Source of the DNA: Alectoria sarmentosa
Taxonomy: Eukaryota > Ascomycota > Lecanoromycetes > Lecanorales > Parmeliaceae
Length of the DNA: 64,000 nucleotides
Reading direction: 5' to 3'
NCBI GenBank assembly: GCA_009733775.1
Contig: WOGZ01000007.1
Coordinates: 124,001-188,000 of the forward strand
Shown: piece after piece, positions 34,621 to 46,100 of the stretch
How positions within the stretch are numbered: position 1 is the first letter of the stretch
How the letters are laid out: each line of letters opens with the position of its first letter
Notes under the pieces: generated by a model
Told to the model about the DNA's origin: nothing
The model's input: only the letters and a program-made list of their open reading frames with translations
Databases searched by the model: none
Translations under genes and position numbers: made by a program

Positions 34621-35242
34621 CTTTACTGGTTTGAAAAGTACCTTTGACGCTATCGCAACTACCGAACGTTTTCATCCAGAGAAAAGTGCCGACTGAGCTA
34701 AGTAAATAAATCATGGGGAAATTGGAAATTTTCCGACTCCATTCTTATTGACCCCCAGAGTGAGCGCTGGCGATAATAGTATCAACGGCATTGCGGGGAA
34801 GTGTATAGCTCTTTTGGCTTCTGATCATAATGTTTGACCCTGCTTGCAGTAAGTGCGGCTTTTGAATAGCCTGATCTTTCCCTGTCGTGGGTAAAGCGGA
34901 TGCCTTTTGCGTATTGTGTTTGCACATCTCGCGCACGAGGCAGGTAGATATCTATGCTATTGCCGGATTTCGACCCGCACGTTATTCAGAGTGACTAGCT
35001 AAATTGTTAGATCATGGCTAGGTAAGGTAGTCAATCGCATTCGAGCTCGGCAACACTGGCAATGATGGCTTGAATCGAGAGGGGTGACTTCGACATATCT
35101 CCTTTGCCTTGCCATTCGAGTCCTCTCACCTTCTTTTTCTTCTTTTTCTTCTCTCTGCCTCTCCTTTGGTATTTCCCGTGGTCCATTCTTGTCTTTCATG
35201 AGTTCTCATATCTCAACATAAAGCCAACACGCCAATTGCGAG

Positions 35243-36789
35243 ATGACGTCGACTAATGTGCACCGGTTGCGGACAAATGATTGTAAGATGGAACACATGC
35301 ACTGAGAGTGACTGTATACTGACCATGAAACAGTGGAATTGGGTGCAACTGAAGCCGTCCAGCAGCATTTGTCCCGACATGTCGTTGCTGGGAAACCAGT
35401 ATCACAGCGAAAGCTCGATTTCGAGCACGCTCGGTAAACATGCTTCAACGCCACGCCACGCGGTTCACACTGACATCTTCCTAGACCACGTTGGCTCCGG
35501 GAGTGTATGGCAGAGGCAACAGGAGTATTCTTTTATGTGTAAGTGCTCTCCGCAAATATCTGCAAGCCAATGGACTGACTGTGCTCAAGCTTCCCTGGCA
35601 TAGCAGCCATCACTTCCTTCTACATCAATGCCGCCCAACCCAATCCCACGGCTTTCGGCAGTATCTTCCAGATCGGCTGGGGCTTCGCTATGGGCATCGC
35701 GTTTGCTATCATTACCTGCGGCTCTACATCTGGTGGCCACTTCAACCCAGCCATCACAATTTGCTTCGCCGTCTGGCAGGGCTTTCCTTGGAGGAAAGTG
35801 CCCTACTATATATTTTCTCAAATATTCGGAGCATTCATGGCCGGAATGCTGCTTATGGGCATGTACTGGTACGTGTTTCGGAGTGATACTTCCCTTTTAG
35901 AGAACCAGAACATGAATCACAAGGCATGCCGTGGAAGTAAAAGGGTCTTTTTTGCTCTCAAGACCTTATCTACAACTCATATACTTGGCTTGAAGAAACA
36001 ATACTGAGTCTGATTTGTGCTCAGGCCGGAGATCCAAGAGTTCAAGGCAGCGACATTGGCCGCCGGGAAGCCACTTGTATTCAATGGAGGGCCGGCAAGC
36101 ATTTTGTGCACATTTCCAAATCCTAATCAGACGTATGTGCAAAGTCCGTTTTCTTTGTTTCTATTTTGTCCCATTTCTTATGCCGGCAAGAGCTCCACTT
36201 ACACGCAGCCACTTTCAGAAACCTTGGCTACCTCTTCCTGACCGAATTTTTCGTCGACTCCTACATTGGCCTCGTCATCTGGGCCTGCCTGGACCCCGCC
36301 AATCCCTTCGTCTCTGCCGCAGGCGCCCCTTTCGCCATCGGTCTTGCATACGCCACCATGGTCTGGGGCTTCGCAGACGTCTCCATCTCTACAAATCTCG
36401 CCCGTGACCTTGGGACGAGAATTGTGGCAGCCATCTTCTTTGGCGGGGAGGCATTCACTTATATGAACTACAGCTGGATCGCAATCTTGGTCAATGTGCC
36501 GGCTACGCTCTTCGCGACGGGTTACTATGAGCTCTTGTTGCGGGATAGTTTGAGTAAGATTGGGAAGGGGCATGCCGTGCATGAAGAGGGGGAGGAAGGC
36601 CTGCAGAGACATATCACTAGGACTGTGAGTGGTTTTCCTGCCCTTTGGATTGCTGATGGCGGACGAAAGCTGACTGTGTGCTGTTAGGGTGTGATTGAGA
36701 CTGGGGCGGCGAATATGTTGAGAGACAGGCAGCAGAATGATAGCTCGGACGAGTATGGGCTCACCAAGAAATCCAATCATATTGAGTAG
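35243..36789 (+). CDS. Aquaporin/aquaglyceroporin family (MIP) channel
   Basis: Seven exons (35243-35282, 35334-35433, 35485-35538, 35590-35868, 36025-36132, 36219-36624, 36688-36789) give 362 residues. MIP proteins form six-helix pores for water or small solutes in the plasma or vacuolar membrane. The pore loop B motif is intact (SGGHFNPAIT). Loop E reads STNLARDLGTR, so the second NPA is NLA. The hydrophilic N-terminus (about 55 residues) and C-terminus (EEGEEGLQRHITRT onward) are cytosolic in this family. Transmembrane stretches include GFAMGIAFAIITCG, YYIFSQIFGAFMAGMLLMGM, GLVIWACLD, AIGLAYATMVWGF and WIAILVNVPATLFATGYY. Transported solute is unknown. Intron 4 (35869-36024, 156 bp) resembles the introner-like introns of the argininosuccinate synthase gene. 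Confidence 0.92.
35869..36024 (+). repeat. Introner-like element copy: intron 4 of the MIP channel gene
   Basis: 156-bp intron. GGAAGTAAAAGGGTC begins 64 nt after the 5' splice site. Intron 22 of the argininosuccinate synthase gene has GGGAGCAAAAGGGTC at the same offset. The 3' part reads GAAGAAACAATACTGAGTCT, against GAAGAAGCAATACTGATTTC there. Confidence 0.7.
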
Positions 36790-37259
36790 GAGACTTTGTA
36801 TCCTGGAAAGATGGCTGGATGTTTGGAGGATCGAGCTGGCATTGTAATTGTAGGCGATGGGAGTTGGTATACATAGCCTACTACGAATGGGAGACTTGGA
36901 AACATACATGTTTGATGACTCTATACATAGGATAAAAAATATCAGAGATAGCAATGACAAGAAACTTTAGGAATACCCACATAGTTGCTCACTGAGGGGA
37001 AGATCGAGGTTCGAGCTGCGTGAACACTCCTAACGAGATACAGCGAGACCAGATTTGTGAAAAGCAGGCAACAGAAAGAAGGCGGCAACGCCACTTCCTG
37101 AGTCTCTCGAATGGCTTTTGGCAGGAATCGCTGAAGAACAAGGTCTATCTAGTGCGTCAACATCGGAGCATTACCAGCATCGGCAAACCACTATCCTAAT
37201 CCTCAATCTACCACCTCTCGATGTGGCCAATCTGCTCGCTATGTACGAGATCTCGAGAT
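36790..37259. other. Convergent intergenic region
   Basis: 470 bp between the 3' ends of the MIP channel and p23 genes. Nothing recognised. Confidence 0.5.
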
Positions 37260-38178
37260 CTAAGCCACCTCTTCGATCTTGGAGCTTGTCGTGGGCTCTG
37301 CAGCCTCCTTGCCTTTGCCCTTGCCTTCTTCCCCTTCTGCCTCTTCATCTTCAAGCCCTGGCATCTCGTCGTCCTCATCGCCACCTTCTTCGGCGTCGTC
37401 TCCGAGGTCGCCCATGTCACCCATGTCGCCCATGTCGCCCATGTCTGGCATGCCGCCTCCTGCTCCACCGCCGAGCTTTGAGAAATCTGGCTTGGTTAGT
37501 ATTTAAAGTGCAATTCAAGGAGCGTTCGTGAGCTTACCGATGCCACCGAAGCCTCCGTCACCACCCATGCCACCCATTCCACCCATGCCCTCCATACCTG
37601 GCATGGCAGCTCCATTGCCGCCCATGCCTCCCATGTCCTCTTCAGGCACGGCGTCTTGCTCGTCCTCATCAACCCACTAAAAGGTCTCAGTCAGCTCACC
37701 TTGACAACACCATCGTCTCTACAAGATGAGTGCCTACCTTGTCGAAATCGGTCTTCAAGAAGTGCACTTTCTTGCTCTCCTTCAACAGCCTTGGCCAATA
37801 TTCTTCCTTCAAGTCCTTCTTCCTAAGCACAAATTCCACATCCCGCGAGGTGTGATTCGTCTTGCTGTTCTCGACGTCGATCTCGCCATAGAACTCTAGC
37901 TCGACGTGGTAGGTGGTTTTCTTGGTATCGGAGTGGCCGGTGAAGATTAGGGAGGCGGGCTTCAAGTCGACTTTGAATGATTTGTTGGGGACGTCGGGGG
38001 CAGAGATGGTGAGGAAGACATAGTTGCGCTCAGGGTCAGAGGTGGAAGAGCGCTGGGCCCAGAGGACTGCGAGCAGAGAGTCTGGTTAGCAATTTGTTCA
38101 AGTGGCTATCATTTTGTGTGAGGGAGGTTTGTGTGGTAGCTGCTCACCTTCCGGCGTGGTCTGCTTGGATTCAGACAT
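37260..38178 (-). CDS. Hsp90 co-chaperone p23 (Sba1/Wos2)
   Basis: Four exons (38178-38148, 38066-37738, 37676-37538, 37486-37260) encode 241 residues. p23 binds the ATP-closed Hsp90 dimer and slows its ATPase, helping client maturation in cytosol and nucleus. The CS domain covers about residues 10-125: VLWAQRSS, FKVDLKPASLIFTGHS, YHVELEFYGEIDVENS, VEFVLRKKDLKEEYWPRLLK and FLKTDFDKW with the conserved WVDED. The tail is Gly/Met-rich (repeated GGMGGM and DMGDMG) and ends acidic, as in fungal p23. It is transcribed away from vps24 with 438 bp between starts. Confidence 0.95.
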
Positions 38179-38616
38179 TGTCAAGGTAAAGGCTGGTCAG
38201 TCTAAGGTGATGTCAATGCTAAAGATTATTGATGGTTTGCTCCAAGTCAGTGGTGTAACAAAAATTGATGTAGAAATTGAAGATCGTTTGAAAGAAAGTA
38301 ATGTCTAGTGCGGGTCGCAAGGCTGAAGATCTTGATAGAAATTGGTGGAACCAACGCAAATAGCATCGGATTGCTGCATTAGAGGTCAAATACAGAGATC
38401 GCTGAGCCTACAGAAGAGTCAGTTCAATGGCTCAATCGAACAACCCTCTGCCCGCCTAAGCAAGGACATTCCAGAGCTCGCGGCTTCTGGCCTAGCGGGG
38501 GACGTCCCATTTGGGGGAAAGAAGCTTTCGAAGCTGCCTACTCTTCAGAAAAAACAACACTATGGGCCTGAGGTAGGGGTATCATCATTGCCTGGTCCAC
38601 ACCCGCTCTCGATATC
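38179..38616. promoter_or_regulatory. Shared intergenic promoter, p23 / vps24
   Basis: 438 bp between divergent start codons. No clear motif seen. Confidence 0.45.
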
Positions 38617-39350
38617 ATGGAGTCAATCAAAGCTGTCTTCTTCAAGCCCGACCCAGCGGCGCAGGTCAGTCTCTCCGCCGAGAGCGAAGGAAGAACAGCA
38701 CTGACAATCAGTAGATGCGAAAGTGTAACAGCCTTATACGAGCCAACACCCGCAAGCTGGATCGCGACATGCTTCAGCTCAAGCAGTTAGACCAGAAGAC
38801 CCGCCAATACATCCTCCAAGCCTCGAAACGAGGCCAAAGAAACCCCTCTCATGCCAAACAGGCAGCATCAGAGACCCGCACGTTTGCGAAAGAGCTGATA
38901 AGGATACGGAAACAGAGTAACCGGTTATCGACGAGCAAAGCCCAGCTGCAAAGCGTGCAGATGCAGGTGAATGAGGCTTTCTCCGTCAGGAAGATTGAGG
39001 GGAGCATCAAGGCTTCTACAGGAATCATGAAAGATGTCAATACTTTGGTGCGATTACCGGAGCTTACAGGAACGATGAGGGAGCTTTCACAGGAGCTAAT
39101 GAAGGCGGGTATTATTGAGGAGATGGTGGGGGATAGTCTTCCGGATGATGATCTGATGGAGGGTGAAGATGAGGAAGCAGATGCTGAGGTGGATAAGGTG
39201 CTTGGCGAGATTCTACAAGGCAAGCTGGGCGTGGCAAAGGTGGACCAGAAGCTTGTAGAGGAGGAACAAGCGGCCGAAGAAGAGGACTTGGAGGACCAAG
39301 AGGCTACGTTGGAGCAGATGAGGGGGAGGCTGGAGGCTTTGAAGAGCTGA
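38617..39350 (+). CDS. vps24: ESCRT-III subunit Vps24 (CHMP3)
   Basis: Two exons (38617-38664 and 38715-39350) encode 227 residues. Vps24 caps and bundles Snf7 filaments on endosomes during multivesicular-body formation and is removed by Vps4. The start MESIKAVFFKPDPAAQMRKC joins over a 50-bp intron to a basic helical hairpin (RANTRKLDRDMLQLKQLDQK). The middle helices contain SIKASTGIMKDVNTLVRLPE, followed by an acidic linker (DDDLMEGEDEEADAEVD). The C-terminal MIM-like helix EATLEQMRGRLEALKS is the expected Vps4-binding motif. Length is standard for the family. Confidence 0.95.
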
Positions 39351-40056
39351 AGAAGCACTCCGGCTGCTGGAGAAAGTCATATTTTTTTAAGCTGTTGGGA
39401 GAAGCGCTGAATATGCCAACAAGAATATAGAAGCTGGCCAGCTGAACCTTTAACCGTTGGAGAATATGAGGCGAAGTCGAGAGACAAGTTGATTTTGTGC
39501 TATCACGTGGCAACGGGCGCTGGTAGCAGTCAACTATGTGAACGTGACAGTTTCTCGTCCCTTCACGCTGTAGAGCCGGATGGGGCCTAGTCCGTTGATT
39601 AGTGATTGTTAGTGTCGCCGCGATTTTCATCCTGCTGCCTTCGTCCTTTCTCCTTTCCACCTTCCAGCAATAACACGCTTGTTCACATACTGTCATCACA
39701 TCATCATTCTGAACAGTCATCACTACACCTAAAGCTCAATATTCACTTGCTCTACTTCACTTGAGCGGCTTCGTGTCAGAGCACGCCAGCCACGTCTCAA
39801 CACCAAAAACAGCCAACACACCACACAACTACTATTTAAGCCATTAGACTATCCGTCTTCACCTTCACCAGTTCCTTGCTCTTGTAAGCACATTATCCAC
39901 AGCTGCTTCACAGGTCACAAACCTCGATATTGCCATCAAGGCTGTCATTTGGGCCTACAATCGGCCTTCTCTGCCTGAGAATCCTCTATCCTAATCCACA
40001 TCTCTCCATCAGCCAAAGCTCCATCACTCAAACACTCGCATCACCATCACTTCAAC
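39351..40056. promoter_or_regulatory. Promoter and 5' leader of the Yra1/Mlo3 gene
   Basis: 706 bp. The right half is rich in CA, CT and TCAC runs, typical of a fungal promoter or 5' UTR. No coding frame. Confidence 0.45.
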
Positions 40057-42136
40057 ATGTCAGGAAAACTAGACCAGAGTCTCGATGAGATCCTCAGCAC
40101 CCGTCGCAAGACCGCAGGCCGCCGTGGACGCGCAGGTCGTCGCGTAGGAAATGGAACGAAAGCAGCCACCGCGACTCCCGCAGGAGGCATCCATAAGAAC
40201 ACAAGAGGTGCTAAGACGGCACCTGCAAAGGGCGCAGTCCCAAGCGGTCCAGCCGCGGGGAGTGGAGAATCTAAGATCATCGTGGGCAACTTGGTAAGAC
40301 TCCTCGTGGAGCCCAACATGCTACAGTAGCTGATATCTCTAGCCCTCCGATGTGAATGAGTTCCAGATCAAGGTATGTTGAATCTGAGGCCACCACCTGT
40401 CGGACTTTCCTCGCCGGCACTTCTATAATACTCGATTGTTGCGGCCCTTTTCGATCATTCGTGGAGCGACCCATTTTTCTTTGAGCGCGAGCTAGTGCCC
40501 AGTTGGACAGCGCTTTAAGAAGACAAAGGTTATACTCTACTCCTTCCATCGGCTCTAGCCCGCTTTGCCGTGAAGCATGACGCAAAGCGATGAGAAGTCG
40601 AGCTCACACCAAGGTCTTGCACCGAAAATTGCTGCGATGTATGCTCTGTCTGGCAAACAGACTACACCAGCTCCATGGCAAAAGACGTGAAGAGAGACGA
40701 TTTTGTTATTGGGGAAGTGAACGTGGAGAATGTCCATTCTTGTACAACGTATGATTCATATCGCTTCGAGCATCAGCGAGCAAAGCAGCAAGAGCAAACA
40801 GCCCATGGAACCTCAAAGCATACCGGACAAGCGATTAGAATCTCCTCGAAACCGCGGACACATTCTTCAAGGCCCAAGAAGCCATTTGGCTTGAGATCTT
40901 CGCCTCACACCCTCTTTTCTCCAGATAGTCTACACAAGCTTCCGAGAAGCTGGACACGGGGAAGGGGAGCTATTCACGGTTCATCACATTTTCGAACTTG
41001 GCTCTCTTTCAAAGCTGCTCGAATCATGCCCTCAATCTCGGGACTACATGCGGTATCCTGATTCCACCTAAAAGGCATCAATGCGGACGGTGATATTGCG
41101 TGGGGCGACGACTTGTGTCAACGCATTCAACAAGAATCCCTTCGAAGTAGAAGACGGGCCACCTTCACGAGTAGAAAAGCCATGCAATGGGCGATTAGTG
41201 CCTGCAGATAAGTGACGGAGACTTCTACAAGGACCAAACCCGTGGGCCTACTTTTCCTCGACCAGACCAAGGATCGGACCTGGTGCCTACTAACGTTACT
41301 AACGCTCGCTGCTCGCTCGCTGATGCTCTAATAGCAAGGATCCGGTTGACTGGTTTTGGCTCTCCCTTGATATCTTCTCCTTGGGCTCGCTCGCCGTTCT
41401 GCCGTACCTTTTATACAACTTTTGACGGAATACCAGTGAACTGACTCGATACCCAATTTCTTACTATAGGAGTATTTCGGCAAATCCGTTGGCCATGTCA
41501 AGAAAGCCATGCTCACCTACGGACCAAACGGCGTGAGTCGCGGCATCGCAACTATTGTCTTCAGCAAATCAGGCAGCGCCAGCGACGCTCTCATTCAACT
41601 TAACGGAATGTTGGTTGACAAGCGTCCCATGAAGGTAAAGCTCACCAGACCAACCTCGCTCTTGGATCATTTGCTTACGTCAATCAAGATCGAGGTCGTC
41701 CTTGATGCATCCAAAGCTGTAGCAGTTCCCGCAAAAGGATTGGGTGACCGTGTAACGTAAGTCACAATCACGTTGCCTTAAAGAAGAATGCTAATTGAAG
41801 AATAGACAAGGCAAGAATCAGCCGAAATCCGCTGCCGCGAAGCCTGCGACGAACGGTACTGCTACTCGTGGAGGACGTGCTGGAGGACGTGGTGCACGTC
41901 GTGGCCGTAATGTTGGTCGTCCTAAGGCGAAGACAGCAGATGAGCTTGACGCAGAAATGGTTGACTACTTCGACGCCAATGCTGCAAATGGTACCTCGGC
42001 CACTACAGATGCTGCTGGTACTGTAAACGGCGCTGCTGCACCAGCCACGAATGGAGAGGAGATTGGCATGGATGAGATATCTGTGAGTATCATTCAAAGG
42101 CTCAGGCCTATTTCTTACTAACTAGTGTTGCAGTGA
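40057..42136 (+). CDS. mRNA export adaptor of the REF/Aly family (Yra1/Mlo3)
   Basis: 259 residues from exons 40057-40293, 40343-40372, 41470-41634, 41689-41756, 41806-42082 and a last exon beginning with the stop TGA at 42134-42136. The N-box SGKLDQSLDEILSTRRK is followed by an Arg/Gly-rich linker. The RRM has IIVGNLPSDVNEFQIKEYFG and SRGIATIVFSKSGSASDALI, with KIEVVLDAS at the end. An RGG-like tail (GGRAGGRGARRGRN) and the C-box ELDAEMVDYF that contacts the helicase Sub2/UAP56 complete the family layout. It couples splicing and transcription to export through Mex67. Intron 2 is 1097 bp and splits the RRM, and the 54-bp intron 3 is a multiple of three and would read through if retained. Confidence 0.93.
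40373..41469 (+). other. Unusually long intron (1097 bp) inside the RRM of the Yra1/Mlo3 gene
   Basis: Begins GTATGTTG after the Lys codon of FQIK and ends CTTACTATAG before EYFG. It is far longer than any other intron in the window (next is 423 bp). A plus-strand frame at 40675-41061 inside it has no family match. Confidence 0.9.
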
Positions 42137-43146
42137 GGTACCAAAAACTCAAGGCCACAGCTCGCCTGATATTGAGAAAAATAGATTGCTAAGAAGGCGG
42201 ATTTTATGCATACGAAGGAGTAGGCTTAAGATACACTTCGGATTTTTCCTCCCACCTTTCGATTCTGTACTACTACGATGGCTTAAAGAGCTTGCACATG
42301 CGGTGTGCTTCCGCTCGAGGATCAATAATCAGAAGCAATGTTTCTTTCGGAGTATCTCAGTGGGCTTCCATAGGCTTTTAGGCAGCACAATGGATCCTCG
42401 GTATATTTTACACTGCGCAATGCTGTTTCCAGAGTCGCCGTGCCTCCACATTCCTTATCGCCCAACGCTGACCAGCACGCCGACCAAGCTTTACGAGTTT
42501 TATCCTAGATCTTTTCTTGCCAAGCCTTATCGAGCGCCCTCGTCACTTTCCCCTCGGGTCAAATTCATCGAAGAGTCGTGGGTAACTATCACATTCTAAC
42601 TTCGAACTCAAGTCCAGTCTCCGGCGGTGAGACGTCGCCAGGCATGATTATACGCCGCTCAGATCCACCCGCCGTCTAATTACGGAAGTCCGACTTCTCT
42701 CTGGCCATGTCAATTATTGTAGCAAGCGCCCCGTGGTCATCATTTCCAGGCGGTCTCTTCAATTCATTCTTCACGTTTTTTCCAGAGCCCGTGTTCTGTT
42801 TCGCTCTTGACGGGTTAATAGGCCTGCTGTTGTAAGCAAAAAGATAGAGAGCACAACGACCAGCTCTGGTCGGGATTGAGGTCATTTTTGACTATGTTGT
42901 TGAAGACTGAGAGGATTCAAGCTCGGTAAAAAATATGAGAGAGTTTGAGAGGGATGTCACTTATCTTAGCTCTATCTTAGCGCTTGCAGGGATAAACTTT
43001 TTGCGTCCCCTCGGTCACAAAACTCAATTTATTTCCACTATTTTCTTCCCAAAAACTTCGCATTGCCTCCCCTCGTCACACGCGCTTCTCTACAGCTCCT
43101 CTTCAGTATTCAAGGCTGCGCAACAGTAAAAACCCGAGAGCCCAAA
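42137..43146. promoter_or_regulatory. 3' flank of Yra1/Mlo3 and promoter of argininosuccinate synthase
   Basis: About 1 kb. CTTAGCTC and CTTAGCG occur at 42965 and 42976, about 170 bp before the start codon. I see no TGACTC-type Cpc1/Gcn4 site close to the start by eye. Confidence 0.4.
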
Positions 43147-46100
43147 ATGTCAAGAGGAAAGGTCTGTCTCGCTTATTCAGGAGGACTAGAGTGAATCCCC
43201 TACAACCCACGCTGTCACGCGCCCAATAGCTGATAGCCCGCGCAGTACCTCTATTATCCTTGTACGGAGACTTTCCTCATACCTCGAACACTCGCCTATA
43301 AGAGTCATCGTTGACCAGTAGTAGGCCTGGTTGATCGAGCAAAACTATGAAGTTGTTTGCTTCTGCGCGGACGTTGGGCAAGAGGAAGGTACGTCTAGAG
43401 CGATGTCTTCTTAATCTATACCCTGGTCTGAGTTCTGGGACGTGTTTCGAGCGTGCTCGACTCATCCAAATTACTAACTATCCTAATTACGTCTCAAAGA
43501 AGCAGTGCTGACTGGGGAAAGCTGCAGACTTCGAGAAGGCACGCGAGAAGGCTCTAAAGATCGGGGCTAAGAGTGTATACATTGAGGATTTGCGGAAGGA
43601 GTTGTAGGTCATATCGGAATGCATATCCTCTCTCGAATCGAATTTCGAGTCTTGAGCCATGTCTTTGGAACGTTTCCACGGTCGACGTGTTTCAAGACTC
43701 GGAACCCCGTCTTAGAGAAGCGATGCTGACTTCGATTTCTTGGATAGTATAGAGGAACAGTGCTTCACGGCGATACAATGCAATGCTGTCTACGAGTCCG
43801 TATATCTACTAGGGACAAGTCTGGCGAGACCGTAAGCACCTTCTCGAAGTGAACCCCTCCCTTCCAGTACCTTGCTTGAAGTCTGGAAAAGATGTTGCAG
43901 GAGCAAGGAGTCATTTTCGCTGGATCGAAATTCGCTCTGACCTGTCACAAAGTCTGAGCCTCGTCTGAGAATAACGCTGACTCTGATATCATAGTGTGAT
44001 TGCTCGGGCCCAGATTGAGATCGCCAAACGTGAAGGGTTAGAGTCCATTTCGTCTTTTGGACCACACCTTAAGTATTGAGGCATATCTTAGAAGTGTCCA
44101 CTTCGTAGACATGTTCCAAAGCTCAATACACTCCCTCAAATAAGCAATACTGACCGAAATTATAATCTAGATGCATTGCTGTATCCCATGGGTGCACAGG
44201 TTTCTGAATTCTATCTTTGGATCTGGAGAATCAGTGCTAATCATGGTCCTTGGTAGGAAAGGGAAATGATGTACGTTTTTTCGCAAAGACCTTTCCCTCT
44301 TCGGCACCAACATTCGATCGCAAGACATGTCTCGGGAGTGAAAGGCTCAACCCTGAGGACTTGTTTTGAGACCTCCTGCTCGATGAAAAAATTCTGATCC
44401 CGTAATCTTAGCAAGTACGCTTCGAGCTCGCATTCTGTACTTGGCCCTCAACTATTGTGTGAACGTGCCTAGTCCTGATATGTCTACAGATACTCTGCAG
44501 CCCAGCATCAAAGTCATTGCTCCCTGGTAAGTCGCCTCATCCGATTGGTTCTTTCGAATCCATTTACAGCAAGAGTCATAAGACGTGTTTTGGGAGCAAT
44601 ACACTCGTTGAACTTTTCTTGAGACTCGATTGTTGTCTCCAAGCAGCATGCTGACTACGATTACATAAAGGAGAGACCCAACATTCTACGGTTAGTCATA
44701 ACTGCTGATATTTGCGAAAGCGGTCTGACTGGCAGACAGAGCGCTTTGCAGGCCGCCAGGCGCTGCTTGATTACGCGGCAGAGAAGAGCATTCCCGTTAC
44801 ATCCACCAAGTCAAAACCATGGTACGTTCCAGGTCTGACCGCCTAGAGTTGCACGCTCTATATGCTAATTTTGACGTCAGGTCTATGGACGAGAATCTCG
44901 CTCACTGTTCGTTTGAAGCCGGCGTACGCTACTTACTCATTACCAAACCCTGTCGGGTCCTCTCAGACTAGATGTCTGACCCGGGCTCTTACGCCGAACC
45001 AAATGCTGACTCTGAAACTTGCGTAGATTCTGGAAAATCCAGACACCACGTACGCATTTTCCGAGTCCCTATTTCTTGGTTTGAACAAGATCCTGAGTCT
45101 TGAGACATGTCTTGGGAGCGTTAACTCTCGAAAGATGTTTCGAGGCTCAAGATACTCACTCAAATAGGTAATACTGACTTCAAAATCGTAATCCAGACCA
45201 CCAGCAGATATGTAAGTGCATCTATTAGAGCCATCCCTCCTCAATCGCTACCTACACATGAGTTCTGAGACTTGTCACACGAGCAAAAAGCTCATCTCAC
45301 TCCCAAATTTGTTTCAAAGAAGCCATACTGACTCAAGATTATGCAGGTGGAAGCTTACCGTGGACCCTTTAAAAGCACCTGATGAACCGTACGTATTCTC
45401 GACGTCATGATCTCTTCTTTCGAACTAAAACCTGGACTCGAATCGTGTTATGAGAGCGTTTGCTCCCCAGGCTCAAGACCTGCTCCAGATCAGACGATGC
45501 TGACTCGCAAATCTTCTTCCAGTACTGACTTCACTTTGGAATTCACTAAAGGCATTCCAACCCGACTTGAGTTTCACGAGAATGGAGAAAAAAAGACTGT
45601 GACAGACAGTGTGTTGCTCTTTCTAACTACCAACGCAATCGCGAAGAGAAATGGTGTCGGAAGGATCGATATTGTATGCTCACCCTCCCCATGCCTGTGA
45701 TCTACTCAAATGAATCCTTCTGACAACTCTTGCCACTTAGCTCGAGAATAGATTCGTCGGCTTGAAGTCACGTGGTTGCTACGGTTCGTTTCTCCCTCTC
45801 CCATCCCTCGATCCCCTGATTCTTGTATGCCCCCAAAACCTTGGCAATGCTGACATCATGCAGAGACCCCAGGCCTTACTTGTCTAAGATCGGCACATAT
45901 TGACCTCGAAGGACTTACTCTAGACAGAGAAGTTAGGGCCTTGTACGACCCCAATTGATCTTTCCATCCTGAATACTCATACTGACTCCACCCCTTTCAG
46001 ACGTGATCAATTTGTGCGTCAACCCCAGAACTTTGGCTGAGGCGTCAACTTTCCGAAAATTAATATCAATAGGTCACTTTTAACTACTCAAGGATCTTAT

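Larger units (their letters stand above)
32886..35242. other. Intergenic region rich in short repeats
   Basis: About 2.4 kb between two divergent genes. The part from 34270 to 34620 is repetitive: 13-bp units, GCATCAA repeats and TACCT/AGGTA-rich runs. No gene is supported. Confidence 0.5.

Noticed and set aside
37012..37030. GGTTCGAGCTG, resembling a tRNA B box
   Set aside because: No matching A box or acceptor stem at the right distance.
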